Part shown: positions 54,829-64,000 of the stretch, in pieces
How the letters are laid out: the number at the start of each line of letters is the position of its first letter
How positions within the stretch are numbered: position 1 is the first letter of the stretch
Origin: Nelumbo lutea
Taxonomy: Eukaryota > Streptophyta > Magnoliopsida > Proteales > Nelumbonaceae
Direction of reading: 5' to 3'
Assembly: GCA_022828595.1 (NCBI GenBank)
Contig: JAKGHH010000002.1
Span: 104,777,254 to 104,841,253, forward strand
DNA: 64,000 nucleotides
The notes under the pieces: generated by a model
What the model was told of the DNA's origin: nothing
What the model saw: only the letters and a program-made list of their open reading frames with translations
Databases searched by the model: none
Program-made: the position numbers and the translations under genes

Positions 54829-55400
54829 ATGATCCAATCTTGATCACTCCTATTGAGAATAGGAGATCGAACTGGCAGATATGGCGGCGGCAGGAAGGAG
54901 GCGGCAAAAAAGAATTTTCGCAGAGGTGCTGAATTCTTTCTTCTGTGATTTCAGCTCTGAAGAGAATGTGAAATTCTATTAATCTCTAAAGGCTGCCGCC
55001 CCCTTCCTCCTTTTATAACCCTAAAGGGATCATCTCCTAATCCTATTAGGAGTTGCTGATCCAAATCATATTTGGATCAGAATTCCCTTTAAGTGATAAA
55101 GGTAAACCCTTATCTTATCTACAGATTAGATCAGCCATCTCCTAATCTCATTAAGAGGTTTCTAAATCCGCTAATCCAATCTCAGATTTCGCCCCTCATT
55201 TAACTGATCAAATCAGCCCAATTCGAAATGGGCTTTAGGCCCAATAAAGGTATGTGCTCACTTAGCCTTCCAAACTGCTGCCAAGTTGGGCTTCCTTGTA
55301 TGGCGTGGGACCCAAACATTGATCTACACATCAGCCACATGGGTTCAGCCCAGCCTTAGTTACAAGGCCTGCCCGAATACACTGTTATGGACAGTGCACC
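54829..55400 (-). promoter_or_regulatory. LTR-like sequence with TATA box
   Basis: On the minus strand GGGTTATAAAAGGAGG at about 55009-55024 is followed after about 180 nt by TGATATCAGTTC, a possible decayed initiator-Met primer site near 54820-54832. Palindromic blocks (CTCCTAATCCTATTAGGAG, ATCCAAATCATATTTGGAT) lie upstream of the TATA box. It is possibly a 5' or solo LTR; no partner was found. Confidence 0.35.
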
Positions 55401-56530
55401 CCCTGAAGCCCATCACATAGACTCCTAATGGGCCCAACACTTACCCTAAGTGGTCCTTGGGCCAAACCACCTTGTAACACCCAGGGACTGTGGGCAGATG
55501 CAAGATTAGCCCATCAGGTATTACCCTCAATGGTCTTACACTTAACCTCTCAGCCCATAATGATCAAACACTACCCGACAAGAGAGGGCCTCTCCCTCGG
55601 CTGCAAGGAACAGTGCTACACTCTCTGCTCACATGGATCCTGGGAATTAAAACATTTTGCAAACATTTAGAAACAGTAAAAAAAAAAAATATATATATAT
55701 ATATATAAATATATTTTGCAAAACAAAATTTCAACGATTGAAATCAACTGCCGACAGTTTGGTTTCCATCAGAGAGTGTGCATCCCCGATCATTACCTTT
55801 GTCCAACAAAGGGGCTGATCCTGTCACTATGATCACCCACTCAGATGAATTCTCGGATTGTCCCAACATACCCAGATTTTGACCCCCACTAAAGATCTCA
55901 CCGATTGGCATATCAAAGACAGCCCAATCCGACACCTAGTGCAGTATCATAATCGAGTCTTGGGGTCAGGTGTAACTTTCCAGTTTTGCCCATCAATCTC
56001 CAAAGTCCAGGGCAATACTGGGAATCTGGTCCGGTTCAAAGATTCAATTAATCCTACACTACATGCGCCTTGGGTCTCACCCTAGCGGCTGAGACAGGCG
56101 ACCTCAACATTTGGCAGCACACCAGTGTCAGCCTTGTCAAGATAAATCTCCCCAGACTTATCCAACGGCTGTGAACATTCTAAACTAACACGAGTCTTAT
56201 AAGTGTTGAGTTTAAGGGTATTACACAGAAACACACCACAGGAACACAAATCAAATATGTACTTTATTCATTTACAATAAATGTCATAATGTACATTATT
56301 CTGATTGGAGCTAAGGGCATACAACTGTCTAACAGATAATATAGAAAAATCTTTGCATAACTGGACCATCCCAAAAATTGCACCCTCAGAAATATACAAG
56401 AAAGGTATATTTAGTCTAAAAACAAATCTAAATGTTAGAACAGGGTTACACTTTGGTTTAATACAAGTCGCATTAAACCATTAACTAGAACAGGGTTATA
56501 GACAACAGCCTTAACTTGCTTAACCGACTC
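55401..56530. other. Unassigned region with a degenerate minus-strand coding-like stretch
   Basis: From about 56160 to 55744 the minus strand keeps long stretches without stops, for example ADTGVLPNVEVACLSR, then GACSVGLIESLNRTRFPVLP and WTLEIDGQNWKVTPD. After a frameshift comes MPIGEIFSGGQNLGMLGQSE. It looks like decayed protein-coding sequence, but I cannot name the family. An (AT)n run lies at about 55690-55707. Confidence 0.35.
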
Positions 56531-57884
56531 AGGACATAATAAATTCAGTTTTCTATTTAGAATAGAGAGGGGAAGAAATTTCATTTGGTTAATTATGGTA
56601 AGGTCATGTATACCAAAGAAATGTTGAGGTTTGGAGTTAAGTGAGAATTTACAACAAAGCATTATTAGGAAAACGGTTTGAGCTTTGGATTAAGGAGAGA
56701 GAAGAAAGGTGATTCTTGGTAAATATAGGGAGGCAGATAGATTTGAGTGGGATCCTAGGGAGGTGTCAATCTTACAAGGTTTTCAGTGGAGGTGCACCAA
56801 GTATCAGATTTTGAGAAGATGAGTGGTTGAAGTTGGAAAGCTTCATGATCTTTGTCCAAGGCTATATAAACTTAGTCCACATGATATTTAGAATTTTGGA
56901 TTAATCAATCCTATGAGTTGAATGGAGAGCATTCAATATAGTGTCCAAAGTTTAAGTAACCTTTACTAGATAAGGAAGTGGAAAAGGGTTTCATGCGGCT
57001 GACCAGGTTATAGAGAAGGTAAAAGTTTCTAGTTAAGCAGGAGATGAGCTTTGGTGGAAGGAATGTAAAAAAAATGGCAGATTACAGTTAAATCCCTTGG
57101 ATGCTACTAAAAATTAGATAGAGCCTTACAGTATTAAGGCTATGTGGGGTAACTTTATCCCTCCAAGGATAGAGGCTTTTGCTTGGATAGTTGTGAGGGA
57201 CAGTATTTTGAGACAGCAAATAATTTAAAGAAAAGAGGAATTGGCATGAACAGTATTTGCTATATGTGCCTTAAAGAAGAGGAGAATGTAAGACATCTTT
57301 TTTCTTTCTTGCAAGGTGACAGATTTTGCATGAAGGTTTTAGTCATCTCTTTTCAAATTGAGGTGTTTTCAGCCTAACACTCTGGAAGAGATTTTCGCAA
57401 ATGGCCAAAAATCCCAGGCAGTATGAATTATGAAATCCAAAATCTTTTGGAGCTGCTTTCCTTTTGCATTTTATTGGGGAATTTGGAAGGAGAGATAGGA
57501 GATTGTTTAAAAAAGAAATATTGTAGAAATGAAAGAATTGTGGCTAATATTGGTAAAACGATTAATGATTGGGAGCTTTTTCTTTTTTTTTTTTTTTTTT
57601 GGTAATGGGCTACACAATAGGGGTAGCCCTCCCCCAAACCCCTAGACCCCCCCAACCTGGGTGAAGGCAGGCTAGCTGGCACCTTTGATTATAGATTGGA
57701 CGTTCGTTCTTCCAGATTTTCATCAGATATATAGACCAGAGTTTGGAGACCACTAAACTTCAAATGTTGCACCTTTGTGTATATAAAACCAAGTTGTATC
57801 AAGATGTTGCCTTAACACCTTTCTCTCAAATGTACTAGCCATTTTTATTTTCTATTAATAAATATTTTGTTTTACTATGCAAAA
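56530..57884 (+). mobile_element. L1-type LINE fragment, split by a SINE-like insert
   Basis: Plus-strand remnants read YNKALLGKRFELW, IPPRIEAFAWIVV, KKRGIGMNSICYMCLKEEEN then VRHLF (zf-RVT cysteines), and GKTINDWELF. The 3' UTR GTTGCCTTAACACC and TTAATAAATATTTTG ends in an A-rich tail near 57884. The RT proper is missing and stops are frequent. It lies 114 bp from XDH exon 2. Confidence 0.7.
57585..57685 (-). mobile_element. SINE-like short retrotransposed fragment
   Basis: A run of about 18 T followed by GGTAATGGGCTACACAATAG and ending AGGCTAGCTGGCACC reads on the minus strand as a GC-rich RNA-like sequence with a poly(A) tail. It interrupts the L1 between ELF and its 3' UTR. The family is not recognised and no clear TSD is visible. 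Confidence 0.45.
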
Positions 57885-57998
57885 AATAAAACAGGAATAA
57901 ACCACTGACAGGATATCTCAAGATTTATGCAAACAAATCCTGTGCATTGGAAAAACTATGAGAACAACTACATGTGAATTTTGAAGTTGTTACCCTAC

Positions 57999-58313
57999 TT
58001 GTGTTGATGAAATCATATGAACTTCATTGCCACCATCCATAGTCCAAATAAGAGTACTTTGTGTCTCAAAGTAGAAGTGCTCCTGACCTCCTACTTGAAC
58101 CTCTCCCTCTATAATATTGTAACAAGAACCTGACTGGAAACAAGCTTCCACATCCCCTTTTTCTAAGTTTTTCTCACAATTAGGATGGAAACTATTAGCT
58201 TTGAGGGCATCCTTTATGGATAAAATTGCAGGGAGTTCTTCATACTGGATGTGGACATTTCTTGCAGCTAATTTCGCAGTTTCATGTGTATCGGCCACAA
58301 CCACCCCTATAGC
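57999..58313 (-). CDS. XDH: XDH exon 2 of 9 in window
   Basis: This exon has 105 codons, beginning AIGVVVADTHETAKLAARN and including the conserved YEELPAILSI and GGQEHFYFET stretches. The acceptor is GTGCAG|GCTATAGG and the donor ACACAA|GTAGGG. It completes the hammerhead domain and leads into the first Mo-pterin-binding domain. The intron that follows is 13147 bp and holds Copia-3 and several LINE pieces. Confidence 0.95.
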
Positions 58314-58396
58314 CTGCACAAAACAAACAAAAGCTTCTACTGAAATAACTAAAGCAACAGTAAGAATCACATAGCTACTATATGGAAATCCCATAC

Positions 58397-58639
58397 CTGA
58401 CCTACACAAGTTACAAACTCTGAAGCAAAAAGTTCTTCATCATCAATAACTGCTCCAATATTATTACCACCAGGTACATCTTTAGAAAGAAACAAACCTT
58501 CAAATCCAGGTAAAGATTTAGTCCCTGAATCATCTATAGAGAGTATACGAGCATGAGGCTTACTACTCAAAACCAACGCAGCATATAAACCATTTGGAGG
58601 CAAGGGCAAGTCAGCAACATATTCCGCCTCCCCTGTAAC
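58397..58639 (-). CDS. XDH: XDH exon 1 of 9 in window (start of Mo-binding half)
   Basis: This exon has 81 codons, beginning VTGEAEYVADLPLPPNGLYA and ending ELFASEFVTCVGQ. It is the first segment of the aldehyde oxidase/xanthine dehydrogenase a/b hammerhead region that follows the FAD domain. The acceptor reads TTCAG|GTTACAGG and the donor CAG|GTATGG on the minus strand, giving phase 0 at both ends. The preceding exon is not in the 5.3 kb to the right edge. It is separated from the next exon by an 83-bp intron. Confidence 0.95.
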
Positions 58640-58869
58640 CTGAACAGTATGACACAAACAGACAATCAGGTCACTCCTCTTTCTAGGCTAGAAGCAACAA
58701 GTAATAATATACTCATTTCCAACCAATTTAACTTTTACAAAGGCATAATCATTAAGCTAGATACAAGAGAAGTCAACTGATAATGGATAGATGAATACAT
58801 TTCTTTTCACCATCTTTCTTTTTTGAACAGGTGACCAACAACAATAATATATTAGAGAAAATTGAAAAA
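58640..58869. other. XDH intron, no recognised feature
   Basis: Intron upstream of exon 1 of the window; nothing recognised. Confidence 0.5.
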
Positions 58870-59480
58870 TGAAAAGAGTACACAAATATATCTCATCAAA
58901 TCTCTTAGAATTCTACTATAGAGATTCCTTGTCAGCTTTGGAATCCCTTCCCCATGGAACAATGAAGCTGAAGTTTGATATTGTTGTGGGAAAACAGTGG
59001 CACTCTACCATTGCAGGTTACTCTGAAGCCACATGGAGGAGGTTCTTGAGAGTTACTCTTTGAACCAGTGGAACTGTGGAAGTAATATTTTATATGAGAA
59101 AAGCTGTCACTTCCAAGTGAATTACATCTAATGTATGCCCCAGATCATTCCCTATTAGAGGTAGAGGGGGATTGCCATGTGGCAGTGGTATTGTACCACA
59201 GAATCTAAATCATTAGAGGCCACAGGTAATATCTTGTCCAACTGGATTGGGAGATCAGCCAATGAGCTAGGCAATTCTTTGACTAGAAGTGGAGTAGGAA
59301 GGAGTTGTATAAGGGTTCAGCCCTGCCTTAATAAAGGCAACTTTCAGTCCATATGGGATGTACATGTGTGAGGAGGCTTCTTTGGCACAACATAGGGGTT
59401 TTGGGGTGGCTTCTTTCCTATTCTTGTTCCATTACATTTTTTCACTTTTAAGTAATAAATTCTTTCTTGATCTTAGTTCA
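58870..59480 (+). pseudogene. L1 RNase H remnant
   Basis: The plus strand reads VEGDCHVAVV, then NILSNWIGRSANELGNSLTR, equivalent to the EGDSKVIV and SRSANALADSLAKQ motifs of the better-preserved copies. It ends in a T/A-rich tail with TAATAAATTC near 59460. Confidence 0.6.
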
Positions 59481-59497
59481 AAGTTTTAGTGATGAGA

Positions 59498-59542
59498 AAG
59501 AAGAAGAAGAAGAAGAAGAAGAAGAAGAAGAAGAAGAAGAAG
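59498..59542. repeat. (GAA)n microsatellite
   Basis: About 15 uninterrupted AAG/GAA units. Confidence 0.95.
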
Positions 59543-59816
59543 GGATGTGTCGAGAATGCTTGGTGTGTTACTGTTCACACCAAGAGACTTTTCATTTAAC
59601 CTCCTGAGCAAAATTACAAAGGGGCCCTTGAATAGGCACCCAAATACATACATAAAAGGACAAATGCCCTTACACTTTCAACAGTAAGGAGAAGAAGAAG
59701 AGAATCTCAAATAAGACAATCAGCCAACACTTTCAACAGTAAGGACAAATGCCCTTACACTTTGATTGGGTGACACCTTTAATAAGACAATCAGCCAACT
59801 AATCCTCAGACCTCAC

Positions 59817-60085
59817 TGTAAAATCCCTATACGATTCTAGGTTAAAGTAGAGAAGAAGAAGAGAAAGAAGAAGAAGGAGAAGATGAGTTCGGCCAGATTA
59901 GGAAAAATCAGTCCACCTCTAGCTGACCCACTTGTATTTATCTCAAATAATATGGTTACAAAAAAGACCATATTGTCTCTCATAAGTGATGGGACACATA
60001 ACTTAAACTTAAATAAAATAAACCTTTCACTCTCAAATAGATAAACCCAAATGACCAAAGTACCCCTGAATTGTGTATTCTGACA
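59817..60085 (-). repeat. Probable 3' LTR of Copia-4
   Basis: On the minus strand the purine tract CCAGCTTGAGGGGG is followed by TGTCAGAATACACAATTCAG, a typical LTR start. A TG on the plus strand at 59817 gives a 269-bp LTR with a CA end. The partner LTR is beyond the right edge, so the outer end is provisional. Confidence 0.6.
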
Positions 60086-60315
60086 CCCCCTCAAGCTGGA
60101 GAGTATATCTCATATAGTCCCAACTTGCCACAAATATAATCTACTCTGCCCCGAGACAATCCCTTTATAAAGAGATCTGCCCACTGATTTCCTGAGCTCA
60201 CATGAGATGTGGTTATCACTCCACTTATCACTTTCTCTCTCACAAAGTGACAATCGACCTCAATATGCTTCGTTCTCTCATGGAAGACTGGGTTGGAAGA
60301 GATGTGAACAGCAGC

Positions 60316-61446
60316 CTAGTTATCACAATATAGCCTCATTGGTTTGTCAACCGAGAACCCCATCTCTTGTAGCAAGTTCTTCAACCATACTAGTTCACAT
60401 GTGGTATGAGCCATAGCTCTGTACTCAGCTTCTGCACTACTCCTTGCCACCACTGTTTGTTTCTTGCTCTTCCAAGTTACAAGATTGCCACTAAGGAAGG
60501 TACAATACCCTATGATTGATCTCCTGTCAGATATAGAACCAGCCCAATCAGCATCTGTATACCCTACTATGTCAAAGGTCCCTCCACTTCGGTATACCAA
60601 ACCACGACCTAGAGCACCTTTCAGGTACCTAACAATCCTTAGAACTGCTTCCCAATGAGGAATCCGAGGATGTTGCATAAACCGACTCACCATACTCACA
60701 GCAAACGATATATCTGGTCGGGTAATAGTTAGATAATTCAACTTTCCCACCAACCTCTTGTATCTTCCAGGATCATCAAACTCTTCACCTGCATCAACAC
60801 TCAACTTGACATTAAGTTCCATAGGAGTCTCTACAGGTTTAGCACCTAACAATCCTATTTCTTTAAGTAGGTCAAGAACATATTTTCTTTGACATAAGTT
60901 AATTCCACGCCTTGACTTTGCAACTTCTATTCCCAAGAAGTACTTCAGCTTACCCAAATCTTTCATATTCAAGTAGTCTTGTAGGAATTTCTTCAACCTG
61001 TCAATCTCGTTACTGTCACTCCCAGTTATGACAATATCATCCACATACACCACTAGCAAGATTTTCCCATCTCTTGAATCATGGTTGAACACCGAATGGT
61101 CTACCTGACACTGTTTCATCCCAAAGTCTTTCACTACTTCACTGAACCTGCCAAACCAAGCACGTGGAGATTGTTTCAGTCCATAAGTTGCCTTTTTGAG
61201 TCTACAAACCTGACCATCCTCCCCTTGAGCAACAAACCCTAGGGGTTGCTCCATATACACTTCTTCAATGAGATCACCATGTAGGAAAGCATTTTTCATG
61301 TCAAGTTGCAAAAAAGGCCAATCATACATAACAGCTAATGAAATCAACACCCGAACTGAACCAATTTTGTCCGTAGGAGAAAATGTCTCCATATAGTCCA
61401 CACCATACAGCTGAGAATAGCCCTTGGCCACTAACCTGGCCTTCAA
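60316..61446 (-). CDS. Copia-4 reverse transcriptase-RNase H block
   Basis: 376 codons from MKARLVAKGYSQLYGVDYME. It has LDMKNAFLHGDLIEEVYMEQ, KQSPRAWFGRF, the catalytic VVYVDDIVITG, LKYFLGIEVAKSRRGI, TRPDISFAVSMVSRFMQHP, YTDADWAGSISDRRS and TVVARSSAEAEYRAMAH. It ends MRLYCDN where CAG has become TAG. The remaining RNase H C-term (60090-60310) is still recognisable beyond the stop. Upstream RT residues at 61447-61750 are in other frames. Confidence 0.9.
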   Translation of the reverse strand: MKARLVAKGYSQLYGVDYMETFSPTDKIGSVRVLISLAVMYDWPFLQLDMKNAFLHGDLIEEVYMEQPLGFVAQGEDGQVCRLKKATYGLKQSPRAWFGRFSEVVKDFGMKQCQVDHSVFNHDSRDGKILLVVYVDDIVITGSDSNEIDRLKKFLQDYLNMKDLGKLKYFLGIEVAKSRRGINLCQRKYVLDLLKEIGLLGAKPVETPMELNVKLSVDAGEEFDDPGRYKRLVGKLNYLTITRPDISFAVSMVSRFMQHPRIPHWEAVLRIVRYLKGALGRGLVYRSGGTFDIVGYTDADWAGSISDRRSIIGYCTFLSGNLVTWKSKKQTVVARSSAEAEYRAMAHTTCELVWLKNLLQEMGFSVDKPMRLYCDN

Positions 61447-61753
61447 TCACTCCACACTGCCATCTGGAAGATACTTCACTGTGTAGACCCACTTACACTC
61501 AACAACATGCTTACCAGGACGAAGAGCAATGAGTTCCCACGTGTGATTGTGTTGTAGAGCAGAGAGTTACTCTTCCATGGCTTGCCGCCACCCTGGGGAG
61601 GTAAGGGCTTCCTAGACAGTCTTGGGAATGGAAACAGATGATAGCAATGATATAAAGTTGCGATGAGAAGCAGAAAGGTGAGCAGCAAAAACATAGTGTG
61701 AAATAGGATGAGAGATACAAGTGCATTTACCCTTCCGCAGGGCAATAGGAAGA

Positions 61754-63868
61754 TCAAGATCTAGGGAGAAGAAGCAATGACAGGATGTGTCGACGAGGCT
61801 GAATTGGAGGAGGGACCGGTACTCTTCTGTGAGTATACACTTGTGTGATTGGTGGCCTCTCAGTAGTAACTGGCATGGGAAGTGAATCTACAATTGGAAT
61901 GAGAGCCACAGGAATGGGATCCGCAACAGGGACGAGAAGAGGAACTACGGAGGAAAGAGAAGAAACCATAGAATCTGAGAAAAAATGAACTGATTCAAAG
62001 AAAGTGACATCGGAGCACACAAACGACTTATGGAATTTACGGTTATAGCACTTATACCCTTTCTGAGTCCTCGAGTAGCCAAGGAAGATACACTTAGTAG
62101 CTCGTGCATCTAACTTGTCTAAACCAGGCCCCAAGTTTTGAACGAAACAAACACATCCAAAGACTCTTGGGGTGAGAGGGAACAGAGACAAGGTGGGAAA
62201 CAACACCGAGAAGGGGGATTGACTTCCAAAGATGGACATGGGCATCCGATTGATGAGAAAATAGGATGTGAGGACGGCATCACTCCAAAAATGTTTTGGA
62301 ACATTCATATTAAGCATCAAGGACCGAGCAGTTTCAAGGAGATGTTGATTTTTCCGTTTAGCTACACCGTTCTGTTGAGGGGTGTAGGCACAAGAAGTTT
62401 GATGAATTATCCCATGGTGCTCTAAGTATTGCTGAAATGGTATTGAGGTGTACTCTTTGGCATTATCAGAGCGAAGAATCTTAATATGAACACCAAATTG
62501 GGTACGTATTTCAGCATAAAATTTTTGAAAAATAGAAAACAATTCACTACGATCTTTCATAAGATAAATCCATGTCATCCTTGAAAAGTCATCAACAAAA
62601 ATTACAAAATACTTATAGCCATTGTATGACATCACTTTGATCGGACCCCAGACATCAGAATGAACTAAAGAAAAAGGAATCGAGACACGACTCTCAACTC
62701 TTGAACTAAAAGAGACTCTATGATGTTTCCCAAGCTGACATGACTCACAATCCAAAGATGAAAGATGACTCAAGGAAGGAACCAGCAACTTCAGAGCCTT
62801 GAGAGAATGATGACCAAGTCTGTAGTGCCATTGAAGATGAGTAAGAGACGACTGAAAAGCTATTGGAGGGCCACCACCATCAAGGTAATACAATCCACCT
62901 ACCCCATGCCCTCCACCAATCTTCATCCCCGTCTTGAGATCCTGAAACACACAAGAAGAGGGATAAAAATTTATGGAACAATTAAGTGACTTGGTTAATC
63001 TACTAACAAACATAAGGTTAAAAAGGAACTTGGGAACATATAAAACAGATGATAAAGACAAGGAGGAGAGATCAACATCACCAACACCACAGATAGGAGA
63101 TGTAGAACCATTAGCAAGAGTAACTGTTTGAGATGTGGAGGACCGAGAAAGAGAAGAGAATACATTAGGAGTCTCAGACATATGGTCTGATGCTCCGGAG
63201 TCAATGATCCAAGGAGAAGGCTTGGAAGCCAAGCAAGCCATACCTGAATGGGCAAGGGTAGCGGTGTTCTGCTGAGATGTCTGAAGGAACTGCTCATATA
63301 CTGCACGGGGTACACTCACCATCTCCTTCCCAGAAGCACCAGTAGATGTGGAGGGGATCGTGTCAGTTTGCTGACTTTCAGTAATTGTACCACTACCCTT
63401 AGTCACAGCATGGTTAGCCCAAGTGTTGGGTGGACCATGTAAATCATAGTAGAAATTAACCATGTGCCCCTCTAATCCACAGTGTGTACACTTCCTAGGG
63501 ACATTACTTCTTCCTTTACCACGACCTTCCCCTGAGTCCCGACCTCCACTCCGACCACCAGCACGGTTAAACATGGGACCACCACGGTTACCTGGAAGTC
63601 CACGACCACCACCACCTCTCTTTCCACGGCCTCCCCCTCTAGTCACCACAAAACTAGATCTGTACAAAAGAGAAGAATGCTCTATAGACTCAATAGATGT
63701 CCTCCTGAGACGGGCAAAAACTTCAAGTGAGGGAAGAGCAGACCCCCCCAGTATTTGTGCTCGGACAGGCTCATATTCAGCCTTCAAACCCACCAGAAAC
63801 CTTGTCACATCAAGTTGCTCACGCTGTTGTTGTTGAATCTGTACATCCTGTGTCAGAGGATGATACAC
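61754..63868 (-). CDS. Copia-4 gag-protease-integrase block
   Basis: 704 codons. Gag end with a Gly/Arg-rich stretch at residues about 77-115, the CCHC knuckle CTHCGLEGHMVNFYYDLH near residue 137, protease WIIDSGASDHMSE near residue 220, and pre-integrase HYRLGHHSLKALK with CESCQLGKH. The integrase core is LVHSDVWGP, FVDDFSRMTWIYLMKDRSE, LRSDNAKEY and PQQNGVAKRKN, then a FLGYSRTQKGYKCYN tail. The ATG at 63868 is internal to gag; the true start lies to the right. No stop interrupts the block, but RT is in a separate frame. Confidence 0.9.
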   Translation of the reverse strand: MYHPLTQDVQIQQQQREQLDVTRFLVGLKAEYEPVRAQILGGSALPSLEVFARLRRTSIESIEHSSLLYRSSFVVTRGGGRGKRGGGGRGLPGNRGGPMFNRAGGRSGGRDSGEGRGKGRSNVPRKCTHCGLEGHMVNFYYDLHGPPNTWANHAVTKGSGTITESQQTDTIPSTSTGASGKEMVSVPRAVYEQFLQTSQQNTATLAHSGMACLASKPSPWIIDSGASDHMSETPNVFSSLSRSSTSQTVTLANGSTSPICGVGDVDLSSLSLSSVLYVPKFLFNLMFVSRLTKSLNCSINFYPSSCVFQDLKTGMKIGGGHGVGGLYYLDGGGPPIAFQSSLTHLQWHYRLGHHSLKALKLLVPSLSHLSSLDCESCQLGKHHRVSFSSRVESRVSIPFSLVHSDVWGPIKVMSYNGYKYFVIFVDDFSRMTWIYLMKDRSELFSIFQKFYAEIRTQFGVHIKILRSDNAKEYTSIPFQQYLEHHGIIHQTSCAYTPQQNGVAKRKNQHLLETARSLMLNMNVPKHFWSDAVLTSYFLINRMPMSIFGSQSPFSVLFPTLSLFPLTPRVFGCVCFVQNLGPGLDKLDARATKCIFLGYSRTQKGYKCYNRKFHKSFVCSDVTFFESVHFFSDSMVSSLSSVVPLLVPVADPIPVALIPIVDSLPMPVTTERPPITQVYTHRRVPVPPPIQPRRHILSLLLLPRS

Positions 63869-64000
63869 ATTGAGCTCATTTCAGATATTCCTCAGACTTG
63901 CATAGTATTCCTCCAAGCTTTAACTGCCTTGCTTCAGATTAAAGTACTCTTGCTACAACTGATACACCCTAGTTGTATTGTCTTGTCTGGAGTACAGTTT

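Larger units (their letters stand above)
3990..58639 (-). other. XDH: Xanthine dehydrogenase gene body (partial; nine internal exons)
   Basis: Xanthine dehydrogenase oxidises hypoxanthine and xanthine to urate in purine catabolism. It is normally cytosolic and uses a Mo-pterin, two 2Fe-2S clusters, FAD and NAD+. Nine exons on the minus strand join in frame to 671 codons matching the Mo-cofactor half of the roughly 1360-residue plant enzyme. Both ends are missing: Fe-S/FAD exons would lie right of 64000, and the final exons left of 1. Introns in transcript order are 83, 13147, 14253, 95, 156, 10388, 9980 and 4535 bp; flanking introns exceed 5.3 kb and 3.9 kb. All splice sites are GT-AG and no exon carries a stop or frameshift, so the gene looks functional despite heavy transposon load. 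Plant aldehyde oxidase is a paralogue, but the exon sequences follow XDH closely. Confidence 0.95.
60086..64000 (-). mobile_element. Copia-4: Ty1/copia element, runs off the right edge
   Basis: Minus-strand order from the right: gag (from the edge), protease, integrase, RT, RNase H, polypurine tract, LTR. It is the best-preserved copia polyprotein in the window, with two long open blocks (61754-63868 and 60316-61446) separated by stops near 61450-61750. The RNase H is cut by a TAG at the conserved glutamine of the CDNQ motif. It lies upstream of XDH exon 1 of the window, probably in another large intron, and in the same orientation as XDH. Confidence 0.92.

Noticed and set aside
58397..58639. 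Plant aldehyde oxidase rather than XDH
   Set aside because: Conserved stretches across all nine exons follow plant XDH closely; aldehyde oxidases are much more divergent in these motifs.
60207..60416. Plus-strand open frames opposite Copia-4
   Set aside because: Antisense shadows of the copia RT-RNase H and integrase.

Overview
The window is nuclear DNA of a flowering plant. The species cannot be named from sequence alone. The evidence is a plant-type xanthine dehydrogenase (XDH) gene with GT-AG introns, several Ty1/copia elements primed by initiator-Met tRNA, L1 and RTE LINEs, a Ty3/gypsy-type element and a decayed piece of plastid trnA.

The only host gene recognised is XDH, on the minus strand and cut by both window edges. 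Nine consecutive exons run from 58639 down to 3990 and encode 671 codons of the C-terminal molybdenum-cofactor half. Every exon length is a multiple of three, every intron is phase 0, and all splice sites are GT-AG. The N-terminal Fe-S and FAD exons lie beyond 64000. The last exons, including the one that should carry the catalytic VGEPP motif, lie before position 1. Introns are either 83-156 bp or 4.5-14.3 kb, and all the large ones are filled with transposons.

Layout, left to right. 1-3989: copia gag, gypsy gag and an LTR-like promoter remnant in the intron after the last visible exon. 4164-8698: intron with a TSD-bounded L1 and an 82-bp L1 tail. 8936-18915: intron with a plastid trnA fragment, two minus-strand L1s, and an RTE LINE split by the larger L1. 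19051-29438: intron with a minus-strand copia broken up by L1s and by an AT-rich inverted-repeat element. 30359-44611: intron with a young full-length copia (Copia-1) that contains a three-LTR copia (Copia-2), and an L1 that contains a gag-protease-only LTR element. 44852-57998: intron with an old copia (Copia-3) holding L1 pieces and an 8-bp-TSD inverted-repeat element, followed by LTR-like pieces, another L1 and a SINE-like insert. 58640-64000: an L1 remnant and a copia running off the right edge.

The most novel-looking content is: (1) a non-autonomous hAT-like family of about 1.4 kb with GATAC/TATCG-rich ends, with two long copies and one short one; (2) the three-LTR composite Copia-2; (3) an LTR element carrying only gag and protease; (4) copia LTRs ending TG...CT rather than TG...CA. 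Relative ages can be read from LTR divergence and nesting: Copia-3 is old, while Copia-1, Copia-2 and the gag-only element have LTR pairs differing by roughly 2-3 percent.
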